Shown here in pieces: positions 12,933 to 23,669 of a stretch of 64,000 bases of DNA (its first letter is position 1; each line of letters opens with the position of its first letter). The notes beneath the pieces are model-generated. The model had not been told where the DNA came from. It saw nothing but the letters and a program-made list of their open reading frames with translations, and ran no database searches. Source of the stretch: Fasciolopsis buskii (taxonomy: Eukaryota; Platyhelminthes; Trematoda; Plagiorchiida; Fasciolidae); NCBI GenBank assembly GCA_008360955.1, contig LUCM01004235.1, positions 37,566-101,565 on the forward strand. The letters are read 5' to 3'. The translations under genes and the position numbers were made by a program.

Positions 12933-14488
12933 CTCAGATAACTGGGAGGACCGAAATTCAAGTTAGGTAGACCCATAATCAGAAATCTGAATCGTTGATA
13001 CGGATCTGTCTACAGAAATAAATCACACAAAATTCATATATACGAAATAGCAACAACGATATAAGCTAAACGGATGTACCGTCGCAGGTCTTACGTCAAG
13101 GGTCAAATCAACAGAGCTCACGGGGAACACGAATGCAATGTCGTCGAAAATGTCCCAGTTCAAAGTAAATGGTCGCAACATTTGCTTGGTGACAATGTCA
13201 CCTTGAATGGCGGTGAAATGTTTGCGATATAGACGGCAAGCACACTGATCGGATCCCCATGAAGGTTCCACTACTCTTCGGAATTTACGTTCTATGAATA
13301 TTCCTAATCGACGATTTTTGCAGCCGCAAGAACGTATTTTCCCGGGGAAACATGGGTGTCGTTGTTGTGGATTTAATCAACGGATCGCGGGATAAATGTT
13401 CTCTTTCAAACAATACAGCTAGTCACGTTTCAACTACTGATTTCAGCATACTTCCGCCTATTCGGGACAGTTTCTTGAATTTTGGTGAATTCCTACAGCG
13501 AATTCCAGAAGTGAGATTGATTCGCCGGTAAATTTCATGACTGACGCAGACGATGGCTCCGCCGGTCTGCATGTCAAGAATAATAACTGAACAAAGTGAG
13601 TACGTAATTAATTCTAACATTTCTTTTAAATTCGAGAGGATCTTACATCTTTTTCATCCATTATCACTCTAGTCGGACCATGGTTCTCAAATCATTCGGA
13701 AACTTAAGATAAATTAAGTGTTCATTGACAGAAAGCTATAGTATTATTAAGACCGGGTTATTTCTACACCACCATGAGGAAGATCAAGTCGAATATTTTT
13801 GCCACCTTTACCTGGGTGAACTGGGGTACATAGGCAATTCAATACGTGTTTGACAGCTTGATGGTCGGGGCATTTAGCTACTATCGTTGATTTGCATTTT
13901 CTGAGGTATGAAGCACTTCTTCGCGACCGAGAGTAGCCTGTATCTACACTCATCATTTGTGGTGACCGTCAAGAGAGGGCCAATAAATTTAAGTACCCCA
14001 GGAGTCTAAATGCAACTGGCCGAAGGCTGTTGGGGCGATCACATCCCGAATTGTGAATTTCGGAGCAGACTTCGCAAACCTGCGACGCCTGTGTAGTTAT
14101 CATGACCTCTGGGTTTCTTCGGAGGGGGTGCACACTGTGACCGTTTATAGTGTTCTTTACCATCATCAGGCTTGGGCTGTTTGCTCTGATGCATCCCGCC
14201 AAATTTCTGCATTCGACCACCAATTTCCCCGAGGCGCCGTTCGAGACTACGGGGGACTTCGTGTGAGAAATGCTAAGGTGCGTCGCAGTGTAATGGATAG
14301 AGACAATGGTACTCTGACTGAAACTATTGCACTCCACCATCTTCGCCGGCTTTCACACGCTCATCGTTTTCGCACCCATCTTCGCCTTTTTGTGCTATTT
14401 CTGCATCTCACTGAAAATCAATATTCGGCAAAATTATTTTTGAAGAAAACAGACAGAATAATAGTTAGAATCAGCGCGCACTCTTTGA
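12933..14488. other. Unannotated stretch, possible decayed repeat
   Basis: Two minus-strand ORFs (13969-14340 and 13747-13956) lie end to end and are partly antisense to a 152-codon plus-strand ORF (14053-14511). The minus-strand reading has a CEVCSEIHNSGC cluster that might be a zinc-binding remnant of a mobile element, but nothing confirms it. No splice-bounded exon was accepted here. Confidence 0.35.
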
Positions 14489-14629
14489 ATGGCTATGCTG
14501 CAATTCTGTGACATCAAATACTCATTGTACTCTTGCAGGAATCTTGGTACCACTATCGTCTCTGATGCCAGGTACAACAAGGCGGAATCAATGTTGTTTA
14601 AAAGCTCTCCAGGCTCTCATTCCTCAGTG

Positions 14630-15150
14630 CGATCAGGCAGTGTTGAACCTCAAAGATTTTATAATCCGTCCGGAAGAAATATCCTTGCGGGCTGGCAGGT
14701 AGCTCTTGAATGCACCCTTCCGGTCAAGACGTCCACTCAGTCATTGTCGAGTATCAACATTCGCTCTCTGCTTACGACAATGTCGGATCTGTTCCTCACA
14801 TCTCAATCATCAATCCATGTTCACACTTGTGTCGTCTGCATAAAACAAACCTGGCTAAACCCGGATATAGCTGATTCACTTGTGTCGGTAGAGAGCTCCA
14901 GACTCCATTGGTAGGACAGAGTTTCGGACAAGTAGAAGACTGGAGGCGATGTGGCAACCTACAAAAACTCCTTTTGGTCTGGCAAGTCCGAACTTATTTA
15001 TACATTCTCAGTAAACGGAACTAACTGTTTCGTAACACAATGTCATACTAGGTTTCGTCACCATACAAGTACAATCATATCGAACTTATATATTGCCCGT
15101 TTTAGCTTGAAACACAATATCACATTTTCTTTGACTCTTTTTCTAGTTTT
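14630..15150 (+). mobile_element. Decayed LINE (CR1/Jockey-like) endonuclease fragment, copy 2
   Basis: The second copy of the endonuclease fragment, on the plus strand. Bases 14690-15139 match the reverse complement of 6363-6812 (paired positions sum to 21502) with very few differences; one changes Pro to Ser in the SQS-IHVH block. The in-frame stops at 14912-14914 and 14933-14935 are shared with the other copy. Upstream of 14690 the copies share only a short PQRF-containing region, and downstream of 15139 they diverge at once. The frame reads through the NIRSLL, TWLNPDIADS and GGDVATY blocks of non-LTR endonucleases. It is too decayed to be active. Confidence 0.7.
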
Positions 15151-15954
15151 CATTGAATTTCAGCAGGAATCCGTCACGTTATTGAATGTCGGGTATTGCC
15201 AGCGGTAGTCGTTTTGGTAATTTCTGATGATAGTGGACGTGGTTCCCTGAAACGAATACACCATGTTGGATGCCGATGAGGATCTGGAATAACGCTATTC
15301 TCTGGTGAGTAATTTGAAATCTCTGAAGTGCAACTGGCGGAACCATAATCTTTGAGGCGGTTGAAAAACATACTTTCATTGCAGTTGTTATTCTTTTATC
15401 CTGCACTCAGGGAGATCCGTTAAACAGTGGAAGTAGCATTGTTGAATAAATTATCGGTCAATACGGGCTGTTTTGATATGTATTACCTGAAAGCAGTCTG
15501 CTTATAGACATGGGTTATTAAGTGCACCCTGGAAAGTAACACGAAAACGTGGCCAATGTTTCACAGAGATCTGGTGGCCATTTTTCTTCTTACCGGTTGG
15601 TTTATTGATTCAAATGGTGGCATTTTTGGACTTAATAATCACCTTGAGTAACAATATCGTTGGCTGAATACAATTCGAGACTAAAAGTCGTGTGAGTCAC
15701 AGGAAGAGCTTAGATGTGCACATCCACTTTGGAGGTGGACATTTACATTTAAATTAGTGATTAAGCGAAATACCACCGGTTATCAGTCTAAACGCATTTT
15801 TTATGCCTTTTTGCCTTACAATTAGGCAGCCCCTGAAGTGCGGTGAGTGTAAGGCAGGTGGGAGATCAGTCCTACATCTACACAAGACCGAACATACTGT
15901 AGTTGGTAGATTCGCGCGTATTGATTTATCCCAACCAGTTATGGACAAAGGGAT
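15151..15954. other. Unannotated stretch
   Basis: Only short ORFs, opposed on both strands, without recognisable motifs. Confidence 0.5.
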
Positions 15955-16095
15955 AGAGTTTGAACTTCAGGGTGGCGGATTCGAATCTGCCCACTGCCGA
16001 ATAACCTCCTTACTCGGCAGCCCTCTGCTGGTCGCGGGCCCCTTTCTGAAAACTGATGTGCACTTCCTATTCCTTGATAAATAAAGTAAAAGAAA
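15955..16095 (+). mobile_element. tRNA-derived SINE-like element, 3' part
   Basis: The sequence has a polymerase III B-box-like word (GGATTCGAATCTG at 15977-15989). It then has a tail (GGCAGC, GGTCGCGGGCCCC, TCTGAAAA, TGATGT, CACTTC) that recurs in the same order at 36330-36412, ending in an AAGTAAAAG-type tail. Two copies with the same block order and a B box are the signature of a tRNA-derived SINE family. No clear A box is left in this copy. A 93-codon ORF at 15803-16084 overlaps it and is probably fortuitous. Confidence 0.55.
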
Positions 16096-19000
16096 AATAG
16101 AAGATAAGCATACTAAGTCAATCCAGGTGGTTGAAATTCATGAATCGTTTGTTGGCAACGACCGAAACAGTAACTACCCATCAGGTGTTTTTGTGAAAAC
16201 AAATCAGTTAGACGAACGAACTTCTTTTGCACATAAACCTCCCTTGTTAAAACCAGCTGACTAAACATAAAAGAAGAATGTATACTTACCCGAAGTGAAA
16301 CTTGCCTATCTTGTTCAACGGGTCAAAGTATACATCGGTTTCACCATAAAAATGCTCTATTACTCCATCAACATTCGTATATGTATAGAGAGGTGCAAAT
16401 GTTTTAATGGAAGCTTGTTCACCTTGACTTATTACTATAATTTTCGACGAGCGTACTTTTTCGGCAGCATTTGAAATTGACATTAGACGTGAACATTTTA
16501 CAGACACGAGGATCAATCAGGTTTCCTAAAGTGAAATAAACGTTCCCTTCCGGCAATCCGGTCCATTATTCACATATCAATTTTTTCGAATCCAGTGATC
16601 ATTCTTCCTCTGTAACTGTTTAGCGGCAAAAAAGAGCAGCTACGTTTATTACCGGTGAGAGTGGAATAGTTGTTGAAAAATCGGACTGTTTTTGATGAGA
16701 TGGTAGATCTTAGGTGCCTCAAGAAAAGCGAACAATTTTTCTTATACTGAGCCCGGCTCAGCGCAGTTTAGATTTCAAGCGTCTGGGATAACCGTCAGAG
16801 CATTGGACGGTGTGCAATATTTGACCGTAGATCACTTTTATGTAGAGAAGTGGATCATAAACTTCTAACAAAAGCTGCCTGCTGTATAAATCGTCAATCT
16901 GCTCCAGTAAATCAGAACAGAAAGCGATAAACGTCGCTGCCGGGCACACCAGACTCTTTCTTGCAGTGTCAGATGCACAAATTGGTTGAATGTAATTCAG
17001 AACATGTCCAGTGTGTTTCATTTTGTTGGACCTATTTACAACTCTGGCGATCAAACAGCAGTTTTAGGAAAGGCTCAGAAGCTCACGATATTTTTTCAAA
17101 CGATATTATACTTTTCTATTGGTCATTCTCAAATCACCATATCGTCTGGGCTAAAAAGTCGAGCATATTAAGGGAACCCGATAGTTAACTTCGAAGCAAA
17201 ACAATAAGATAAGTTAGAGTACTAAGGACTCGGTTGAATATGTCCACATGTATCGCTTCAGTTCACTATGGAGATGGAAAAAGATGGATTCATCCTTTTT
17301 CGTCATGCATATCCATTGACGAGCCAAGTTGAATCGACTTTGAGATTGGCCTATAGGAAACCACTTTGAGTAAGACAGCCCATCAGTCTACACATTGTAG
17401 TTAAACTCAGTTGTAAACAGAGCGGAAAACGATGTCTGCGAGGAATAATCGGTTGCCTTGAACTCTTCGGATCAAAGTGCATCGGGTACCCGAACAAGCT
17501 GACAGTATGATACGTGCAAGAAGTTAATCCAAGAGTCAAAACGTTTACCATGTCCATACTGGAACTATTCATCACTGACCTTTACCTGAGCGGCAGTTTC
17601 AGTGAATTATTTCTAAGGCGTCTCATAACAGCACTATGAAAATGCTGTACTTTGTCGGGTTAAACATAAACAGACCAGCTCATCCGATAACTACTCGAAC
17701 TTCGAAAATGGACTGAAATTCCATGCTATTCTGATAGCTGGATATGTTGGTCGTACCTGATCAAGAAGATCCAAAAGCATCACCCCGTCCGTTGTTATGA
17801 CCATGGAGCTTTTGTTTAAGAAGGGGCCCATTCGATGCGTGAAAGATCTTTAATTGTAGATTCGGAAGGAAAGCTATCTCCAGCGTTTGTTTCAATGTTA
17901 AACAAATTCCAGTAAAAGCAAACCCAAAAACCAAAATCAATTTCGTTGCATTGTTTGAAAGTTATCGGATGCCTCCCATTTGCGATTGCAAAGGTGCATG
18001 ACCTGGATTAGCAGATTACACTGATCGTAAATAGTATCATCCCTTTACATAAGTGCTAGACTCATTACATTTAGTTACCATGGAATTCTGGATATGAAGG
18101 AGGATGACGTATCATGTTTGGTAAGATTCTCAAAATAGGTAGACCGCACACTATCCTTGATCATAGCCACCCATTTGCGTTTGGCTAGTGGCTCACAGAA
18201 AAAAATGCAAAAACCTAGGCAGTACATTCTCCACTTTTCTGTTCCATCGTTCAGGTACCTGAATTACTTGAATCATTGTATTGCCCAAAGTGGAATATAT
18301 TTTAAAGATAGTGAAAACTGATACGATACAACATTTTAGGATTGGAATTACATGAGCTACTTGAGGGATGGGTAGGTAGATCGTTCTCGGTGGCCTTAAA
18401 GATTTGGAGATATGCCAGACCTCCGGACGAAATGCTGCAAAGTTTTGTTCACTGTAAAGCCATTTGAAAATGACGTTACTTACAGTTTTTCAGTTTCCCA
18501 CCAATGGCATACAGAAAGTCTGCAGAAATTGTTCACTCACGATCAAGTAATATGTGAAGAAGAGTCGTTGTTAACCAATGGCGATCCAGAAAATTTCAGC
18601 GAATAGCATCGGAGGCAAAGAAAGCTCTACGAAAAGCCTGCCACAGTCGAAATGAAGCAAGGTTTTAATGCTTGGCCATTCATTGGCTACCGTCTATCTC
18701 TCAAAATAAACTGAAATCTTAAATCGGTTGTCCAACGAGGCAAGTTCAGTAGCATAGTTGGGTCCATAACAAACAACTAGCATTACTCAGTCTGTCTTGC
18801 TAAACTCACAGAGCGTCCATTATTTCACTTGCATTTGCGGTATTGTGTCCGTTGACAAAATCGACCACCGCTCGACTCAGCGAATCTCGGGGCACATGCC
18901 AAAAAGCTTGCCAAAATCGATGATGCACTCCTCTGTTTCCTCGTGTACAGAAGCAAAATCTCTGGCCCCTTCAATCCTGAGTTCCCTGCGTGCATGGATT

Positions 19001-19333
19001 CATAAATTTGACCTGAACCAATCTTTCGAATAACCAGTACGAACCACAAACCTCAACCTACTGATGTTCAGTAAGACTATGCTAGTAAGCAGGCACCGCG
19101 CAGAGCCCATTGACCCTGATTACGGGTCCACCTTGGCATTAATACAGATGACCATCTTCCACCAATTAATTTGCTCAATAGGCTTCTGTATATAATAATA
19201 ATCTGTCCGGCTTAATCCCTTGTATTCTGCATTAACTAACATGTTTTTTTCGTTCCACATCGGAAAGCATAAACGAAATGCTCGCATCTCGTGCTATACT
19301 TTTTTGGAAAATGTTTTGCTGCGATTCTTCAAA
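16096..19333. other. Unannotated stretch
   Basis: About 3.2 kb with short opposed ORFs only. A 64-codon plus-strand ORF (18412-18606) and the segment after it looked faintly protein-like but gave no domain. Nothing else is supported. Confidence 0.45.
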
Positions 19334-19584
19334 TTCTGCTAGCAAGACCGATTTCCATCTAGGAAATCCGGTTTATCTTTGACAAGAAAATGGTATGTGA
19401 TTTCGCGTTTAGGTTTTAAGGCTGCAAAGCCACTCTGGAAAATGTCACCCAGTTTATGCTATAAAAGATGTTGGCCATACATTAGTCAGAAAAAATGTCA
19501 AACTGATTCCTAGGCCGACAAAGAAAGGCAGAACTAATGGAAGCCGTTTGTTTAACCAAAGAATCAATCGTCCAATAGACATAT
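19334..19584 (+). mobile_element. Possible Gypsy-type integrase C-terminal remnant
   Basis: One plus-strand frame reads F-H-L-G-N-P-V-Y-L, a form of the F-x-x-G-x-x-V-[YF] start of the C-terminal module of Gypsy LTR-retrotransposon integrases. After three in-frame stops it reads HPVYAIKDVGHTLVRKNVK, a form of the closing Y-x-V...R..H-x-x-x-[IL] block that precedes the end of pol. Order and spacing fit, but the degree of decay is high and no catalytic DDE core, RT or LTR was found. The assignment is tentative. Confidence 0.35.
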
Positions 19585-21778
19585 AATAGTAACCAAATTG
19601 CTTTCGTTGTAGACCGCAAAAGGATCAATGATCAAAAGTAACACAAAAGTTCTCCCTGATTCTATCCCCTCACAATTTGCCTACATGTACTCGAGTATAT
19701 CTGCTCAAGCATGCTTTGACAGAAAGCAGTGGATACCACGACATCCGCTGAGAATACTCAGCCAAATGTTTTTGTCCATTTCGGGCTGCAGTCTCAATTA
19801 ACGACCTTTTCGAATTCGGAGGACTTCTGTCGGATTGGTTTACAACGATGATCTTATCTAGTCTTGCAAGGAATCCAGATGGTCACACATGAGTTCTAGT
19901 TCTATTATCTAACATACTGAGCAACGAAACTCCAGAAGCTTAGTCAAATTCGCAAATTCACTTCAACCAAAATCTTATGCATCTGGCCCAAATTCCGGCC
20001 ACCTCAGGAACGTTTACCAGTGGAAACCGGAGCGTCAGGTAGGTGGCGTTCCCAGAGACTGCACCCTGTTTTTGATGAATGCGCATCTCCATATCATTGC
20101 TGAGTCTTTTACGACATCCAGGCGTATGTTACATTTAAGTAGCACCTGGATCCGGAGGAGGAATATTCACAGAAGCACTTTGACCGGCCTCAAGGTTATT
20201 GTTATGAGTACCAGGTACTCCCTTGACAAGCGTCGTTGCACCTACAGAATCCGATTTGGAATATCTTCTTTGAAGAGTATGCCTAAGAGTCGCAACCGTG
20301 ATTCGTTAATAATTCTGCCTCAGTTGACCAAACCCAAACTTAAAAATAAGAGTAAAATGTATGTGCACTCTGTTTTCCGCTCAAGGTCAAATAGGATGAA
20401 CCGTCTCATCTCGGAACTAGCACATCCTTACTAAGTCTTAACGAACTGAAGAGGGGAAATTAAGCGTAGTAACTACTCGCCAAACATATCAGTTTGAGGT
20501 GTCTGGTAACAGTATGTACTAACAACTTATTCTTGAATGTGGAGCTGAGAATCAACGAACGAACGCGATTTTCAGAAACTGCGTCCCTCCAAAGAACGTA
20601 CGGAATTATGCTATTCAATTCAAAAGAGTGTGAATTCTCGCTCCCATAGGAACACATGCATACACAAAAATGGCTGCATTTTTACAAGAAATACCACCAA
20701 ATCTTATCCAATTTAACACAGGTTCACGTAATCCTGATTTAGGAACAATAGCAACCATCCAGCCACCATGCATTTATCGTTTTCTGTTCGCACAGTTTTC
20801 GCAAAAGCGATCTCAGCTAATTTTGGCCTAATGAATGGGCGATTTGTTGACAGTACAACCGTGTGAATCTGGGTTTTCAATCCAAATTGACCACCGACCA
20901 CTTAAACGTGGGCGAAAAGGAATCCAAAATCAAGTTCCCCAAAACGGCTGCTCATTGCCATCAGTATGTTGAAGTAGGTTACATGCAAGATCAGAGTTAG
21001 GGGGCCGCTGCGGACAAACAGTTGACGGTGTGTGAGATGAAATGCAACGTCGAACGTCGAATAAGCACTATGGACATTTCCCGGAAAGGCATTTTTATTT
21101 GAAGCGTTTTGTTCGTTTGGTCGAATCAAAACACTTTGCGCTATTCCCAATTTCTAACCAAGATGAAGCCGATGCTCAGTTCTGCAAGATGATGAGCGAT
21201 TGAAACGTTGGTGTAAAACAAGGAATGACTTTTAAGACAATCGTAGATTCTACGCTTATGCCGTCTCATTCAACCGTGCATTTACTCAACAGAAACGGAT
21301 ACTTGCAGGTGATTCTCCTGGTTAAAAACAGATATTGTTACTTCGTAAATAGACATTTGAGGCACTCAAAAAACGCGTCATTAACATTTGTACAATCACA
21401 AATATTAGCGTTTCTTCATAACTTAGTATTTCGTCAACTGGACAAAATGTATCTGCCTCAATGTGAATTATGGCTTACGGTTTTAAACAATGTTCTAAAA
21501 ATATGGTTGTCACTGGAGGAATCGATCAAATTAACCGTATCCGGATTTTTGAACTATTGGTATCCATCCGATTTAGCGAACTACTTCCTTGGATAACTGG
21601 GATGAGCTCTGTACGAAACTACGCATCACGTAGATTACCTGCACTAGCGATCGACATTCCGTGTTGCACGTCGTGCTCGGACTCAAATCACTTCGCCTTC
21701 CAAATTATGCTTGCAATTATCGAAACAAATTCGGCAATGCACTAATCAGAACTTCACTGAGGTCATTCAGCTGATCAG
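19585..21778. other. Unannotated stretch upstream of a candidate gene
   Basis: Contains a basic 120-codon plus-strand ORF (20072-20434) and two consecutive same-frame minus-strand ORFs (20902-21150 and 20713-20901) separated by one stop, which may be a decayed coding sequence. Plus-strand ORFs at 21225-21596 and 21470-21745 may hold further upstream exons of the gene at 21.8-22.8 kb, because a helix-rich reading (LPQCELWLTVLNNVLKIW) ends at a possible donor near 21560. The phase of that donor does not fit the next exon, so it is not annotated. Confidence 0.35.
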
Positions 21779-21842
21779 AGATAGTTTTTTCTTGTTCCAC
21801 TCGCGATCTATTAGCATTTTATGTTCGAATGGATCAAATAAG
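21779..21842 (+). CDS. Candidate exon 1 (visible part) of an unrecognised gene
   Basis: The exon lies between a CTGATCAG acceptor and an AAG|GTAAAA donor. In the phase required by the next exon it reads through STRDLLAFYVRMDQI and ends two bases into a codon, which the first base of the exon at 21949 completes as Arg. The residues look like an amphipathic helix. The acceptor lacks a strong pyrimidine tract, so this end is the weakest part of the model. The protein was not recognised. Confidence 0.35.
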
Positions 21843-21948
21843 GTAAAACAACTGTTTCTCCGTTCCCCTTACGAAAATTCGCCTTATCCCGAGAGAAAAA
21901 TTGAAAATTCACGCGTAAATTATTCGGCTCAAACATAAAAATTTACAG

Positions 21949-22167
21949 GCAAAAGCTGCAAACCGGTAATTGGTTAAATGTGTGCAAAATTTCGAATTTG
22001 CCGCTTACAATTAGTCGGTTGCTGTCGAACCGATTGTTTGTGTTTACTGAATTGGAGTTTTTCATGACAGAAACATCATTGCTATTTGCATACTGTGCCG
22101 ATCCATGCCAGTTAGTGGGATCAAATCGGACCCCGTTTAGGTTCGCAGGGTGCGGCATGAATGATGA
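21949..22167 (+). CDS. Candidate exon 2 of the same unrecognised gene
   Basis: Preceded by an ATTTACAG acceptor and followed by a GATGA|GTGACT donor, with a 106-nt intron before it. The exon reads QKLQTGNWLNVCKISNL, then a hydrophobic helical stretch (LLSNRLFVFTELEFF) and a Cys-containing tail (CADPCQ, CGMND). It starts after one base and ends two bases into a codon, which fits both neighbours. No domain was recognised, and the helical character would suit a HEAT-like or other all-alpha protein, but that is a guess. Confidence 0.4.
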
Positions 22168-22379
22168 GTGACTAATTTCTGTTTATGCGGTTTTATTGTG
22201 ATCCGAATGTTGTATTTACTTGACGAAAAATGGTTATTTTTTATAAGCCAGTCATTAAACTGTTTTGATCTAAAACCGATATTCTCATACAGTTCTTCTT
22301 TAGTTGTTTGAATAAACAATCCATATCAAATGATCAAAACGAGAAAAGTCTTCTTAATTGGTAGTCCCACAGTTCCTAG

Positions 22380-22498
22380 TCTTTGTACTCATGTGAAAGT
22401 CCGTTTTCCGCATCTACTTCACAATATCACGAGCGCGGCGCGCACAAATGATGCGCATACAGGAATATCGAATTCAATGGAACATAGTGAAGATACTG
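22380..22498 (+). CDS. Candidate exon 3 of the same unrecognised gene
   Basis: It follows a CACAGTTCCTAG acceptor and ends at ATACTG|GTGCGT. Length is one base plus 39 codons plus one base, compatible with both neighbours. The reading is LCTHVKVRFPHLLHN followed by a polar, Ser/Thr/Asn-rich part (NSMEHSEDT) that looks disordered. A competing frame in the same segment (RIQEYRIQWNIVKILVRIL) also looks protein-like but runs into a stop at 22570 and does not fit the phases, so exon boundaries here are uncertain. Confidence 0.35.
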
Positions 22499-22598
22499 GT
22501 GCGTATTCTTCCTTATGGAACATCACTGTGCAATTTTCTGTTATTGTGCTTTGCAACCGATAATCGATAAATTACCTTGTCCAATATCCTGACAAAAG

Positions 22599-22738
22599 AC
22601 CGCAATAAACTATTGTATTCGGTTTCAATGATTTTGCCTCCCCAACTCCACACCCTCAAAATTGATTGTTTTGAACTGTTTGTTAAGGCTAACGAAGACG
22701 AATTACTACCAATTGTGAAAAGATTTGCTTTGCTCATT
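22599..22738 (+). CDS. Candidate exon 4 of the same unrecognised gene
   Basis: It starts after CTGACAAAAG and ends at CATT|GTGAGT, a consensus donor. Two bases plus 46 codons fit the exon before and the exon after. The reading includes LPPQLHTLKIDCFELF, then EDELLPIVKRFALLI, regular amphipathic helices with acidic connectors. This is the most protein-like exon of the model. No family was recognised. Confidence 0.45.
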
Positions 22739-22770
22739 GTGAGTTCCTGGCTCCTAAGCCTGTTATTCAG

Positions 22771-22812
22771 ATCAGCGTCAAAAAGCCGATTTCGGAATCT
22801 CAAGAAAATTAG
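22771..22812 (+). CDS. Candidate terminal exon 5 of the same gene
   Basis: A 32-nt intron (22739-22770) with a GTGAGT donor and a CTGTTATTCAG acceptor separates it from the previous exon. In phase 0 it encodes ISVKKPISESQEN followed by a TAG stop. Introns near 30 nt are known in flatworm genes, and one this short with two good splice signals supports the model. An unspliced reading through 22739 is also open for some distance, which is the main alternative. Confidence 0.4.
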   Translation: MSVKKPISESQEN

Positions 22813-23234
22813 TAAACTGGTTAAAGTCAGAATGAATTGTCAAAATGATTTATGTTTGATTTACTCTTTCGAAACTCAACTTTAGAGTACACCTTTGGAT
22901 TCAAGACAGTGATCATCATTAGAAGCAATACTAAATTGCAAGACGTTGAGTGTTATCGCCGACATTTCGGCTGGAATATCTTTCGGACTTTACCACAAGT
23001 TGGAGTCAACGTTACTGCAAATAATGTACAGTAGACCAAAATTTGTACAACTGCGTTCTCTTGGAAATAGCTCTGAGCTGAAGATATTCCAGCATTCGCT
23101 TTCACACTGGCGATAGCTTTTGCTGACAAAAGAATTTGATTACACTTTCTTTAGCTTGAGTTATCAATGAAATAGCAGTGCACATCATTATCCAGAAAGG
23201 GAAGTGGGACCACCGGACGATTGCCAAATGGGGA
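22813..23234. other. Unannotated stretch downstream of the candidate gene
   Basis: A 60-codon ORF (22852-23034) follows an ACTTTAG acceptor-like site and could be an alternative last exon, but no consistent model was found. No AATAAA signal was pinned down close to the stop at 22812. Confidence 0.4.
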
Positions 23235-23310
23235 TGTTGGCCGTCGGTGGAAGGATTTGAACCCGCGACCGGCATTGCACGACCTTATACACTTGGCCAC
23301 AGCCGGTCAA
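23235..23310 (-). mobile_element. tRNA-like sequence (SINE head or tRNA pseudogene)
   Basis: On the minus strand an A-box-like TGGCCAAGTG (about 23290-23299) is followed 30-40 bases later by a B box, GGTTCAAATCC (about 23251-23261). A TTCAAAT T-loop has an imperfect five-base-pair stem, and the ends pair partly like an acceptor stem (CCGGCTG with ACCGACGG). The layout resembles tRNA-Ser, but the anticodon arm does not fold, so this is more likely a tRNA-derived SINE head or a pseudogene than a working tRNA. Confidence 0.5.
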
Positions 23311-23458
23311 GAGAACTATCATCCAAACTGCGTTTCTCGGAAGGAATAACAATATATGCGACCGCGAGGGATAAGCTTCAGATCTTCAACAATTGTTTCA
23401 TTTATGAATGACATTTTTATTTCCTATAAATTAAGTCACTTGCTGCTGATCTGCGCAG

Positions 23459-23655
23459 ATCGCCGTGGCAACACCATCTTTGTAAGCCTTCCAAATCAAA
23501 AGTTCACTTCACTGGAATCGAAATTTAATTTGAAACTCCAATTTTATTGGAATGATTTATTTACTACCGGCTTTCCATTTCAGGTTAATTTTGCCCTGAA
23601 CAATCTGTTATCACGCAATCAAATTCACATTTCCATACCGTTACTAAATCATCCG
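23459..23655 (+). CDS. Low-confidence two-exon segment
   Basis: A GCTGATCTGCGCAG acceptor, a 23-nt exon and a GTAAGC donor (exon end 23481) are followed by a pyrimidine-rich acceptor (TTTCCATTTCAG) and an exon from 23584 in matching phase 0. The second part reads VNFALNNLLSRNQIHI and could end at a GTATGT donor near 23668. The first exon is very small, so the join may be chance. No function is recognised. Confidence 0.25.
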
Positions 23656-23669
23656 CGCACTTCACTGAG

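Noticed and set aside
13747..14340. Minus-strand ORFs with a C-x-x-C...H...C cluster as a zinc-finger gene
   Set aside because: Only one incomplete cluster, a stop between the ORFs and a long antisense ORF; kept only as a possible decayed repeat.
20072..20434. Basic 120-codon ORF considered as a retroelement gag or nucleocapsid
   Set aside because: No zinc knuckle or other motif; basic composition alone is not evidence.
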